Shown piece by piece: positions 11,844-23,236 of a stretch of DNA of 64,000 nucleotides. The number at the start of each line of letters is the position of its first letter. The first letter of the stretch is position 1. The stretch comes from Auanema rhodensis (taxonomy: Eukaryota; Nematoda; Chromadorea; Rhabditida; Rhabditidae). The translations under genes and the position numbers were made by a program. Where the stretch lies: assembly GCA_964057225.1 (NCBI GenBank), contig OZ059894.1:13588131-13652130 (forward strand). Reading direction: 5' to 3'. The notes under the pieces are model-generated. The model ran no database searches. It was not told the DNA's origin and was given only the letters and a program-made list of their open reading frames with translations.

Positions 11844-14156
11844 AGAAAGAGAGAGAGATGAAGAGAAAAACAAAATTTTTTATGATATCACAGAGATATA
11901 CAAATATATTTAAGAAAATAGACATAAAGAGTTTTGATATTTTGTTCTCTGATGATCTCGCATGCTTTACTTTAGTTTTGTTCAAACTACAGTATATCCT
12001 AGAAATTAGTTTTTATTTTCCATCATATGATAGTAATTGAAGTACATGGAATAAATATAGAAAAATCGAGCTTTATGATGACAGATATAGGTTGATGGAG
12101 ATGCATATCACATCAAATAGACGAGAATCATCATGTGATATGATATGATAAATGTTTTTTCAAGGAAGACTGCTGTAGATCACATTGAGACATTCATGAA
12201 ACTAGGTGTTAACTTCGAAACCGAAGTTGAAGGATGCTATCAAAGTTGAAGAATAGATTCATTAAATGGCAAACATGTAATTATGAATATTGAAAATAAG
12301 AATTAAACTTTTTTTTAAAGATTGTTATCGCATCATGTCAGTTTGAAGAATTTTGACTAAACTTCATACATTTTGCAATCAAGGCAAAATGTATGAAATT
12401 GCCGTTGAAAGCCATAAACATTCTTTTGTGTGAATAAGAGTAGCAGAAGTTCAAATTTGCAACAATATACAATAAAATTGGCGAAAATCACAAAAAAAAA
12501 GATAGAAGCTTTGAAGGAGGACAAGAATAAAAAAAAGTGAAAGTGTTATTATGTGAGAGCTAAGCTTTACATATAGTATGTATGTATGAAGACTGTGTAA
12601 GTATTGCTTTGATGAAATCTTTTTACCTCATTTCTAGGAAAAAAAATATTCACTTTTCAAATATTTTTAGCTAAAATTTTACTTTCGGCTCGTACTACAA
12701 GATGTTCAATTATTCAAAAAAAAATTCAAAAATGTTAAAGAAGAAAGTGGCTTGTTCTTTTGTTCTTATCCAAGAAGAGGGTTTGTTCTTGACCTCGACA
12801 CACTAGAGACAGAAGAATTCTGATGTACCGGTTCATGTAAAAGGAAAATGAGATGATAATGATGGGAGTTTACTTGGTACATCACGAACTAAGTATCTAT
12901 CAGCATTCGCTTTCAGCCAGATGAAGAATATGTGGCTACCTACGATGATGACAATAGCACATGAACATGACATACAGAAGTTCGAAAGTATGAATAAGAG
13001 ATAATCCAGATTCATTTTCTATCTGCTTGTATGTTCAGGATAAGCTTAAAGGTAAAATGTTCGAAACGCTTGAAACTTGTTCTAGATATTAGCTCACGAA
13101 TGTAGAATACAGAGGCAATTATGTTCTTCCCTTGAAAAAAGTTTTTCATTATATCTCCAAAAAAATTATTGAACAGATACTACTATATGAAAATAATTTG
13201 GTTTAGAGAAAAATTGGTTATATGAATCTATGAATCTTACATTTTATTAAATCAAAATTAATTTTTAAATTGTATCTATATGATATAATTAGGAGCTATA
13301 GATATATAAAATAGTGTTAAGAAGTAAAGATGATTGGAAAATTATTATCGATGTCCACAGTTATCCATTAATAAGCTTCCAAAAATTGATCAAGAAAACA
13401 AGATTTATCTCTCGTAACCACGTGCATGATTACTTACATTTGCACAAAACTGGAACTACTGATTCCAAGCTATGATTCAGCTTTTTTCTTCAATTTTCTA
13501 TAAAGTTAATGATTATTATAAATACATCTTCATTTTATCTTTTGTATATTTGTCTGTTTGATTTTATTTATATCATTATATCATATCCATCAGCGACTTT
13601 CTGCTAGTTTTGCAGATATATTATTATACTTCCGCTAAAGAATGAGCAGAACATCTCCAACATATTTCTTTATTTGCAGATTATTACTAGTTATGACTTT
13701 TGAATGATTTTTTCATGATTTGCACGTGAAACACGTGGATTTGTTAGACTTCCATTGATCATTTATTCGATCAGAGAACGTCGAACGGTTGTGCTTCAAG
13801 TAGACTTTTTAACTTCCTGATTACTTGATATCTTGAAGTCTAGTCCAAAAAGAAAACAATATACACATACGTGTTGAATAAAAAATTTAATTTTCAATAT
13901 TGAGCTATTTGAATTTTACCAATGAACATTTCTGAATGTGACATTTTCGTAATTATCAAGATGTTATCAGGAATGTGTCACAAATTTTTATCAATGAATA
14001 CTTGAAAAAATATATAATTTTTTATAAAAATTAATATATTCGATAAATTTTTAATTTTTTTAAGAAAAAACTAAACAAAAAACCCGCAAAAATACACAAA
14101 AATATAAAAACTCTTACGAAGATTACCCGATGATGTTACAACTGATGATTATTCAT
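10667..14156. other. Gene-poor 3.5 kb spacer
   Basis: I see no supported gene. Contains a GA microsatellite (11803-11840), purine-rich tracts, and CACGTG elements at about 13421-13430 and 13721-13738. Open frames here are repeat-derived or AT-rich. Confidence 0.5.
11803..11840. repeat. (GA)n microsatellite
   Basis: A nearly perfect GA run flanked by degenerate GAAA/GAGA purine-rich sequence. Confidence 0.92.
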
Positions 14157-15702
14157 TTAAGGTTGTTCTCGATTGCTTGAGTTCAGAAAAATATCCATAT
14201 TCGGGAGAGAATTCATAGGCTGCACTGAAAATATATATTTAGTTTACTCTCGATGAATATTAAATATTAATAAAATATTTTAATACATATTAATACCATC
14301 CGAAATATAATACGAGGAAGGTTTTTGACAGACTTTTATAATTTTTTGAACTGTCGTCTCACACATGACAGACTTCATCGTTTGAACCACAAAAAAAACG
14401 TAAAAACTGTCTATATATTTGACAAAAAAATGTTTTTCTTCAATAGATCATGTTAAAGTTTTCAAATATTACATTGAAAATGTTTAACAAGTAGAGAAAT
14501 ATTAAACATTACTATCATATATGTTGAATCTGAACTCACATGATGTGTTTGAGTCTATGTATACAGAATTAGAAAACTGTGCTTCATTGTATGATGTATC
14601 AATATCCTGGTACTGTAATTCAGCTTCTTGATTAATTGAAATATTAGGTTGAAGAAGAATGTTATCTACTATGCACATCTGTGGATCAGGATAAAAATTT
14701 GGGCAGAATTGAAAAGAATTTGAAGGTGGTTGATGAGATGGTGGCAATGGAGCACGGAAGCTGGAAGTTTCATAACTTTGATCTATATTTATATAATCAT
14801 ATATATGAGAATTCTTCTTAGAATCCGTTGTGAATCCATGAATTAATGAAAATTTGCGTCGTTGGTTTCGTTTTGCCTTCGTCTTCTTCAGTTGGTCCTA
14901 GGATAATTAAAATAATTTATGATAAGAAGAATATGTTTTATTGAACTGAAAAACTGTCAAAAGATATATGTATATATCTTTGTAAAAAAAAGTTTGAAAG
15001 AAGGAAAAATGATTAGCTCCGACGAATAAAATAGGAAAGATGAAACTAACATGACATTGCTAGGAAAAATGAAGAAAAAAAGAATGAAATACGAAAAAGC
15101 GATAGAGAGAACAATGAAAATTCTGAAATCTTGCAGATGTCTCAGAAATATCTTCATGAATTCTAGCAGCAATATTAGACGCAAATTGATAAAAGTAAAA
15201 GTAAGTTACCTTATACTTAGATATTGGAGATAATTTCTTGGCCAATTCAAAATTTATTTTCTTTTGCTCTTCCATTACTTCAACAGGACTACTTTGCCGT
15301 TTAGAATTTCCCTAAATTCATTGTATTGATATTCAAGGTATTGGCAAATTAGAGCACACACCTGACGACCTTTTCGAGAAGAATGAGTTGAAGATGATTT
15401 TGAGCTTTTTAATGGCTGTCTTCTTCCTCTTGATTGCATCGGTGAATCTATGAAGGGCGAAGTTGATCTTAGTCGATTCAATGGCTCGAAGTAAGCGTAA
15501 TTCTTATGTCGATGATAATCTACATGAATCATCTGTTGGAGGGAAGAAAATGTTTTCGGTTCTCATAAGATATACCTCCTATTACAGATTTTTCGACGTC
15601 AACCTCTTCATCGCAGTTTAGTTGAATCGTTGAGCAAGATGATGGAGATGGAGAAGAAGTGTCAGGAGACGACAAATCAACCACATTAGTATTTGAATCC
15701 AT
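14157..15702 (-). CDS. Unrecognised Ser/basic-rich, probably nuclear or cytosolic protein
   Basis: Exons in transcript order: 15586-15702, 15362-15532, 15210-15311, 14540-14897, 14157-14224, giving 271 residues. No signal peptide. An acidic Ser/Pro-rich start (MDSNTNVVDLSSPDTSSPS) is followed by a basic Ser-rich linker (SSKSSSTHSSRKGRQ), a charged helical segment (EVMEEQKKINFELAKKL) and a lysine/arginine cluster (QLKKTKAKRNQRRKF) that could be a nuclear localisation or DNA-binding patch, then an Asn/Gln/Pro-rich tail. I recognise no domain. The frame is open upstream to about 15770 after a TTTTCAG, so an earlier coding exon is possible. The exon-1 donor at 15585 (GTAATA) was chosen on phase. 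Confidence 0.68.
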
Positions 15703-16982
15703 AATATAAGAATAAACTACACCGTCTGTATTAACGAGATGAGACTTGATAAAATCTAAAAAACCTGAAAATGACCACGGCACTTCATCTTATCAGTGTT
15801 TCAGCTTTGAGCGACAGCTCCGACAATTGTAGATTTCAATGAAGCATCGCTGGAGCCAAAAAAGCGTTTTTACCTCCCTTTTTTTGCTAGTTTTTTCTTT
15901 CTTCACAGACACATCTATTTCTTATCATATGAATAAGGTTCTATTTTCTCATAAAAATATCTTTAAATACATTGTATTAACAAATAGGACGAGATCAGAT
16001 TATTGCTCAACTTCAACAAAAAAAGGTTTTTATTGAAACATTAGTTTGTTATTACTTTAATTAACTAAAACTATTACAACTTTATAAACATGATAAGGTA
16101 TACAATATCCAATTTAAGAGCAAAAACAAGCATAATTTTAAAAAGTTCAAGTTTGCAATTTTCCAGTTTACACTACTACAAATTAGATCTGCAAAATCGT
16201 GACTCAGCCGTTTAAGAAATGATAGAGGGATGGAAGTGATGGAGGGAAGTACTTCTAGCAGTTTATTCCAAAAACTTTCTTGACAACTTTCTTCTCTTTC
16301 ACATTAACTAGTGTAACAAATTTTATTTATTTTGGGTCGTATCATTGAACGATTATAACTATTGCATTAATTTAAGTGCAATAATTTTTATTTTAATTTG
16401 CTTCATTTCAATTTGATCATTTTTATAATTCTTCTTCATTTATTTATCAATGCGTGTTATTCACATTGCAATTGAATTTTAATATATTATAATATTATCC
16501 TTTATCTTATCTTATAACTACTTCTATTGTTTGCATACGCCTATCAATGTTCTGGATTTACACGTTTATTTCCTTCCAAAATAGCCATTATTCTTTCACC
16601 TTATGAAAGGTTTTGATATCGTTATTTAAATTTCATATTAATATAATGTAACCGAAAAAATAGGACAAATTTTCAAATAATCTATTAATATTTTATCTTT
16701 TACATTGCTCAATTACAAAAAATATATCATTTCATTAATATTTCCTTATTCTAGTGTATTTTCTCTCTTAATAGCTATATAAATAGCTTTCTCTATCAAA
16801 CTTCACGTAACTCTCACGTAAGGTTCACGTGAGAGATGTATACATATAACCCACTCCGCCTACATTATGTATTATTGCATCACACGCCCTGTCGCTTACA
16901 CGATGGACGACAAACGCACCAGCGTCGCGTCGCCATTTCGGCTCGGTCAAATCGATTGATTTCTTATTAAGATTCTTTTGAT
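15703..16982. other. Divergent intergenic region
   Basis: Lies between the 271-residue minus-strand gene and the plus-strand bZIP gene, so it should hold both promoters. A cluster CACGTAA / CACGTAA / CACGTGA at 16804-16832 has about 11-nt spacing. No gene seen. Confidence 0.5.
16804..16832. promoter_or_regulatory. Three helically spaced CACGTA/CACGTG boxes upstream of bZIP gene
   Basis: Three TCACGT cores spaced about 11 nt, on one face of the helix, roughly 150-180 bp before the first uORF of the ATF4-like gene. Could bind bHLH-zip or bZIP dimers; inference only. Confidence 0.4.
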
Positions 16983-17153
16983 ATGACATAATCAGATGAT
17001 TTTAAACTTATGTAGTGAAATGGCTTATCGTGTTTATCATTTTCTCTGTATTTTGTCGTCACTTAATTCGTCATTTCAGTTTCAAACTTTTGTGATCCTT
17101 TGGATTTCCTTAGCAACTTGCTTTTACAACTTCTTACTGTTCCAATAAACGAA
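16983..17153 (+). promoter_or_regulatory. 5' leader exon with two upstream ORFs
   Basis: uORF1 is ATG-ACA-TAA (16983-16991). uORF2 runs 16996-17148 (50 codons plus stop, starting MILNLCSE). A consensus donor GTAAGT follows at 17154, so this looks like a non-coding leader exon spliced to the main ATG exon whose acceptor TTTACAG ends at 17390. The short-then-long uORF order recalls the ATF4 leader, where re-initiation after stress favours the main ORF. uORF2 here ends before the main ATG, unlike the overlapping uORF2 of mammalian ATF4. Confidence 0.55.
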
Positions 17154-17391
17154 GTAAGTTTTTTTTTATAACTTTATCCTATTATATTCATATTTCATTT
17201 TACTAGTTTGTGTATTCAATTTTTAAAATCGTTTTCCCACATTTTATTAAAAATGACGTGCATTAAGTACAATGATGATAAGCTTAGAGCCTGCTTATTT
17301 TCTTTATTCTGATTTCAACCGGTTCCTCATCATATTTATGTTATATCAAATTTGCGTTTCACAGATATTTTATGATATTACAATTTACAGA

Positions 17392-18911
17392 ATGTCTTCG
17401 CTTGAATGCACTGCACCATTTGAAGAATTGCTTAGTAGCAACAACTGTTTGAGCTTGGCTCAAGAAAGCGAGTGGGGTGTTTGGAGTGACTCGGAAAACT
17501 GCAGCATCTCCCTTGCCGTAAGTGTTTAATGTTGGATATTATTTTATAATAAATTTTTTTCAGGCCAACGCACAGAGAGTTCGTTGTACTCAACCAAACC
17601 CGTCAACTACCCCTCCACCCGAAAGCAAGTGTGTTTTTAAGTGGGCCTACGCCACCACCTCCGCCGCTAATACCTGCTCTTCAACCAATACTTCCACTAT
17701 GCCAAGCTCCTGTTCCGTAAGTTTTTAATTATTAAACTGATATTATCTTTATTAATTGCACGGAATCAAGTCAATTATTTCAGGGAAGCATGTATATCGG
17801 TTCCCACATTATCGGAGATTCCGGGTTACATCATCAAGGGCTCAACATGCATGTCGTACCCAAACAGGTATGCAAAACTACTTTTATTTATTTTTTAAAT
17901 TTCGGTGATCTCTAATTATTTCTTTGTTTAAGTGTTTTGTCTACTGAAGAACAGTCGCCATCATCTAAAAACAGCAGCACCTCCCCAAATTACTATTATG
18001 ACTATCCCCAATCTTATACCTCTTTCTCCCCTTCTACCGATCTGTACGTTCTATTTTTATCTAAATGTATGATCTTATGATAATATTCTTTTCAGAAATA
18101 ATTCCGACTTCGGTTTCGTTGAACTTACTCACCACAATATCGATGATTTCGCCCAAGATGTTAATGTGTCCTATAACGCTTTTCCTTGTCAGCAACGTAA
18201 TAATTGTTTTTATTTCCTTTCTTTATTACTATCTGAATTTCCAGCTTCTGAATTATCCACCTTAAGTTCTGAGGCTGCTACTTTCCTTGATGATCTTATT
18301 TCCTCCGTTCGTGACGAAATCCAACAAGAAGAACAGGTATCAGGCTTTCTACTATATTCACAAAAACTTATCTGTACTTATTAGGTTTCTCTTTCTTCTA
18401 TGTCTCCATCATCCTCCACCTGTTCTGGTAAATCCGAACCTTTGATATTAACCCCTGAGCACCCTGTTACTATCATTGGGGAAGATGGGCATGAGTACAA
18501 AGTTGTTCTGCAACCTGTCATGAAATCTTCTGCTAAGAGGAAATCAAGTTCTTCTATGCAAGTAAGTTTTAGATAGATATTGAAATCGCTAATCTCTTTA
18601 TCTAGAGCCCTCCACCCAAGCGTGCTCCGGGAGTTTGCCTCTCTTATTTTACTGACGAGGAAATAGCTGAACGGAAAAAGGAGCAAAATCGTGTTGCTGC
18701 TCGACGATACCGTGATAAAATACGTGATACTCGAGATTCAGAAAAGGACGTAAGTCTTTATAAAGATAAGAACTAATTCATCATGACATCATTCTTTTTT
18801 TAGGAGAAAGTTCGACTTGTCTCTCGAAATGCCTATCTGAGAGAAGAAGCAACTCGCATCGAAAAGGAGATTGCAACATTAAAATCATTAATCTTCAATT
18901 TTGTTCATTGA
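17392..18911 (+). CDS. ATF4/ATF5-like bZIP transcription factor
   Basis: Nine exons: 17392-17517, 17564-17716, 17784-17867, 17955-18043, 18096-18196, 18245-18336, 18385-18561, 18606-18749, 18804-18911, giving 357 residues. The C-terminal bZIP is clear: basic region about residues 297-312 (KKEQNRVAARRYRDK, the N-x-x-A-A-x-x-Y-R core of the ATF4 class), then a zipper with Leu/Ile at about 327, 334, 341 and 348 ending EKEIATLKSLIFNF, as in ATF4 (KEIQYLKDLI). The N-terminal two thirds is Ser/Thr/Pro-rich with aromatic and acidic patches, consistent with activation domains. ATF4 proteins are nuclear effectors of the integrated stress response. Start chosen at the ATG one base after a TTTACAG acceptor; the frame is open upstream to 17272 but that part is probably intronic or outron. 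Confidence 0.88.
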
Positions 18912-19084
18912 GTTCTTTTCAATTAATTCTATGTAAATTTGATTGATATTTTATACTTGTTTACTGTAATAATCTATAGTTAAGCATAAGATGCCCTTTG
19001 TTCACTGTTATACCCAATTCTGCTGCTGCTGTTTCATGTTTCATGTAATATCATTATTATTATTACTATTATCATTTCACAAAT

Positions 19085-19090
19085 AATAAA
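19085..19090 (+). terminator. Poly(A) signal of the bZIP gene
   Basis: AATAAA about 174 nt after the TGA stop, within a run of TTA/ATT triplets. Confidence 0.55.
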
Positions 19091-22000
19091 AATCTTTGTA
19101 GAAATATATAATGTTTCAATGCTGGTCAAGAAATGAATAAGAAAACACATTTTGCAAAAAGATCATTAGAAGTTTAAAGGTGGCTCACAAATATAATTAG
19201 ATGGAACGTGTTGAACCATTTTTAATTTAGTTTCCTTTTCCTTTTAGGGATCAAGATCATATTGCTAATATATTTCTTCTGAAGATACACATCTTGCTTG
19301 TAACTACTTCTTGATCAAATATCCCTAATCCTACATGAAGATAACAAAAAATATGTTATCATATATAATATGTGAGTAGTATTATAGAAATATTTCACAT
19401 TACAGCTGTTACATTTAATTTCTGAATTTTGTTTAATAATAGCTAAATGAGTATTTTAATTATTTATACATTTATTTGTATAAAAAATGAGATAAATGCT
19501 GCTGAAAAATGGTAATCTTTTTCGGTTTTAATTTGCCTACTAATTACATTCTTTGCTGACCCCATATGTGCCCCTGGCTCTCGTTTAATACAAATTTCTC
19601 TTCTAGCTTTATCCTCATGTGCCTTTCCTTTCAAGACAAAAACGAATAAAATAAAGAAACATTTTGCATGAAGTTGTCATTCAAATTTTTTTTATTTTTT
19701 GACAGAATTGCTTACGAGTTTTTTCAGTTTTAATAAATATTGTTCGTCTTCTTCTTATTTTTCATATTTTTCATTCTATAAGAATACAATTTCAAGTAAT
19801 TAAGTGAAAGTCTTAGATAGAGTTTCATATTTTTTACAAAATATAATCTTTGAATAATAGGTTTCAAATATAATAATTTCAACAATCACATTCCTTTTGA
19901 GGAAAGCAAAATATCTAATTTCCCATGGCCGCAAACTGTCTATGAAAGTATTCGGGAAGATTCTCTGAAAACCTATCATAAGATATTGCTTATTCCAAAT
20001 TTCAGTATAATAACGTTTGAAGTTTCTATATTTTATTTCTGTAAATCCCATTATCATTCTAAATAATTTTTGAGTTCAAAATTTAATAGTGAATATAGGT
20101 ATGAATAATATTATTATAATCTTGATAAATCATATAAAATATTTATATGATAACTTAACATATAATATAACATTAACTATATACTTTCAATCATTTGCAT
20201 TCTTTTAACGTTAAATTTTCTAATATATTACATACATAGATGAATAAAGAGATATAGAGAATACTTTTTTATACATATGAGCATGAGAAGAGAGAGGTAT
20301 CTTTCTAGAATACTTGAATATCTGCATATTAAACTTATTTTTAAAATTTTATTCAATTGATTTCATTATTCAATGACTAGAATCAGTAAGAAAATGGAAG
20401 ATTCTACTGAATATTTCTTTGATCTAAAACTACTTCTCGGTTCAGAAAAGATATATAAATGAAGAAAATCCGCCTACATAGATATGTATTAAGCCTTCTT
20501 AATTGCCTTTATTTAACCTTTTGCAATATTTATTTTAATCTTAAAATCATCATTAAATGTTTTTATTTGAAACTTTGAAAATTGAAAATTAAATGTAAAA
20601 AATGAGCGTAGGAAATGTTTCTTCAAACACGCTCCTCCCATTTTTTAAAAAATAATAATCTTTCAATTCTTAATTGCATTGATTCGTTTTTTTTGTGTAA
20701 AGTTGCAAAGTTTTAATGAGGTTGCTATGCCTCTATAACATTTTTATAATTTTTGATCATCATCAACATCATCATCATTGATATTCAAAAGGATAATAGA
20801 TATAATGATAGATCAATCCCAACTTTTCTGTTTAAAACCAAATAATAATGATAAAACATTGAAAAATTACATGGGAGTGTACTTGAAAGTCTGTATAGTA
20901 TAGAATATTTGTAATGATACTTATAAAGATTTTTCGTATGAAAGTATATTGCCCCTAGCTATTTATACTTCTTCGTCTATCTTACAATGGCCAATTTTAA
21001 ATCCCAGATTTATATAGATCGAGATATTCTATTCTAGTTTACGTATTATTTTATTTTACTTGAAAATTATTTAGGATTGAAGAAATTATAGTTAGTTAAA
21101 CTATTCATTTTAATTTGTTAATTTACATCACAATCAAACTCTTTGTTTTCTTTTTTTTAAAGTAACTATAAAAAAATTAAAACGTTTTTCACAAAGTTCA
21201 TTCATTTCGAAATTGCTTCCAAAAAATATGTAAAATTTGAGAGTAAAGTAATAAAAGTTGAATGAACAGATAGACAGAGATAGTAACATCCTTATTTAAT
21301 TATTTTCCCCTTTTTGAATCAAATCATTTAGAATAAATTGTTCCTTATTTTGAAAAAAAAATCAACAAAGTTTGAACTATTTTGGTTAATTCTTCTTTGA
21401 TTACTTACAAATGTCTCCCTTGATAACATTCAATTTGAACAGAAAATTACCCTCATTCTTGTTTGTTGATTTAAAGAACGACATGTCCAAAAGCTTTGGA
21501 ACAAAGATATCTTGCAGCTTTTATTGAGTTGTTCTACATGATAGAACAGTAAATGTCGTCAATATTGTGTAAGAATTATAATACTTGAGAGTAGGCTTGT
21601 AACATTATTTCAAAGACGTTTTCCATAATCAGATTTCTTTCTCCAAATTCCTTTATTGAATGAGATAATAGGCATGTTTGAGATAATACTATATTCATCT
21701 TCAAAATGCTGACACGAAGATTTGAGATCCTTTCAACTAACTGAAAGCCCGACCAAATTTTGAAGATCCAATATGAGATACTGGGTTTGAGAATGAGGAA
21801 GGCGTGAAGATTTGATGACGTCAATTCATACACATTGAATACGTACGTATGGATAACGACGTCTTCAATTATTTGCATTTCTTTAACTCATCGTCAAATG
21901 TAATTTTGCAAGAACATCATAGGATCCTCTGATTTTACAGTAGGCATAAAGTAATGAAGAGATGGGGGATGAGTTAAACAGGAGCAACAAAAGAGAAGGA

Positions 22001-23043
22001 CAGATCAAGAAAAAATAAATGGAAATTTAGAGAGAAATAAAGAGAGAGAGGGGGAGATAGAGGTAGATAGAGGGAGAGCTAGGGAGAGAGAGAGAGAGAA
22101 TCGGTTAGACAGAAAGATATAGACAGAGAAATGTCTACATGAATATTAAAAATAACATAAAGATTCTAAGAAGTCAAATATATATATAAACAGAAAAAAG
22201 GTAAAATATGTATTATGTCCTTTAAAAGTTTTGTTCTTTTTGATTTAACTTATGTAATATATAATACATTATAAAATAAATCAAATTCATCATATACATG
22301 TAGTTTTAGACAAAAACTGGTCAGTTTATTCTGAAAAATGTTTTTCAAATACTGTTCAAGTTTAATAAAGTTTCTCAACAACTTTTTTATATACATACAT
22401 TAATCATGATCAATTTAATGTGTCAGGTTAAATATGCATTTATGAATCAAACAAGGTGGAAAAATTGAGATTTGAAGGTTTTTCTTTAAATAATTTTTTT
22501 CTGAAATTTCTTTGTCATTTACATGATTTGATTTTTTTTGTTTCCTTTCATTATTATTCAAATTGAGTATGTATATAGGTAATGTAGTAATACTTCACTA
22601 TAATCATTCAACTACAAAGTATGCCCTCCGGTAAAAGAAATATAAAGTTTTGATTGGATTAAAGTTTAAACCTTCTTAAAACTTGGTAAAGTTTTCGAAT
22701 TAATTACCATTTTTCCAGTTTATCGAAATTCATCTAAACATATAGCTAAATATTTTTATTATTTTTGTTGTTCCTTATTCATTACATATATAACGTCAAT
22801 TTATTTATTATTTATATTACTGAAAATTTAAATGTCATTCTTTATTATGAATATTCTATTTCAATTACATATTATAAAATAGAAAAATTAGAAAAAACGT
22901 AATGATCTTGGTTTTGATTTTGAAAAAAAAAAAGTTTATTCGTCTCTCCATGATTGAACAGTTTTAGTATAACATATCTGGAAAATGAAACAAACACAGT
23001 TTAAACAAGAGATAGAGAGAAAAAGCTTCAAAATATAATTTAG
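19091..23043. other. Gene-poor 4 kb spacer
   Basis: Very AT-rich. Minus-strand 21576-21878 is open for 100 codons without splice or motif support. A perfect TGACGTCA (CRE-type) palindrome lies at about 21816-21823. Purine-rich GAGA tracts occur at 22035-22125. No RNA gene recognised. Confidence 0.5.
22035..22125. repeat. GA-rich low-complexity tract
   Basis: Degenerate GAGAG/AGATAG array with GGGAGA interruptions. Confidence 0.8.
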
Positions 23044-23236
23044 ACAACAGCATGTGTTACAAATTGAACTTAAAGTTAACAAAGTTGATCAGCGTTCGTA
23101 CTTCTTCATATTAGCCAATGTTACATCTGCTTGTGAAGCTTCTATTTATGCTCTAAACTTTACGAACATGACGTTTTCAATGACAGATTCAAGTGATTTA
23201 AATGCCTTTTTCAATTATGTTCGAATGAGTTGCTAA
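23044..23236 (+). pseudogene. Orphan terminal-exon-like open frame
   Basis: After an AATTTAG acceptor the frame reads 64 codons to TAA. It includes QRSYFFILANVTSACEAS and ends NYVRMSC, with composition more gene-like than its surroundings. Three NxT/NxS glycosylation sites (NVT, NFT, NMT) and two cysteines suggest an extracellular domain. No upstream exon with matching phase was found within about 1.5 kb. It could be a gene remnant, a last exon after a long intron, or chance. Confidence 0.3.

Noticed and set aside
21576-21878. 100-codon minus-strand frame
   Set aside because: No splice partners, domain or signal; left as spacer although a TGACGTCA palindrome lies inside.
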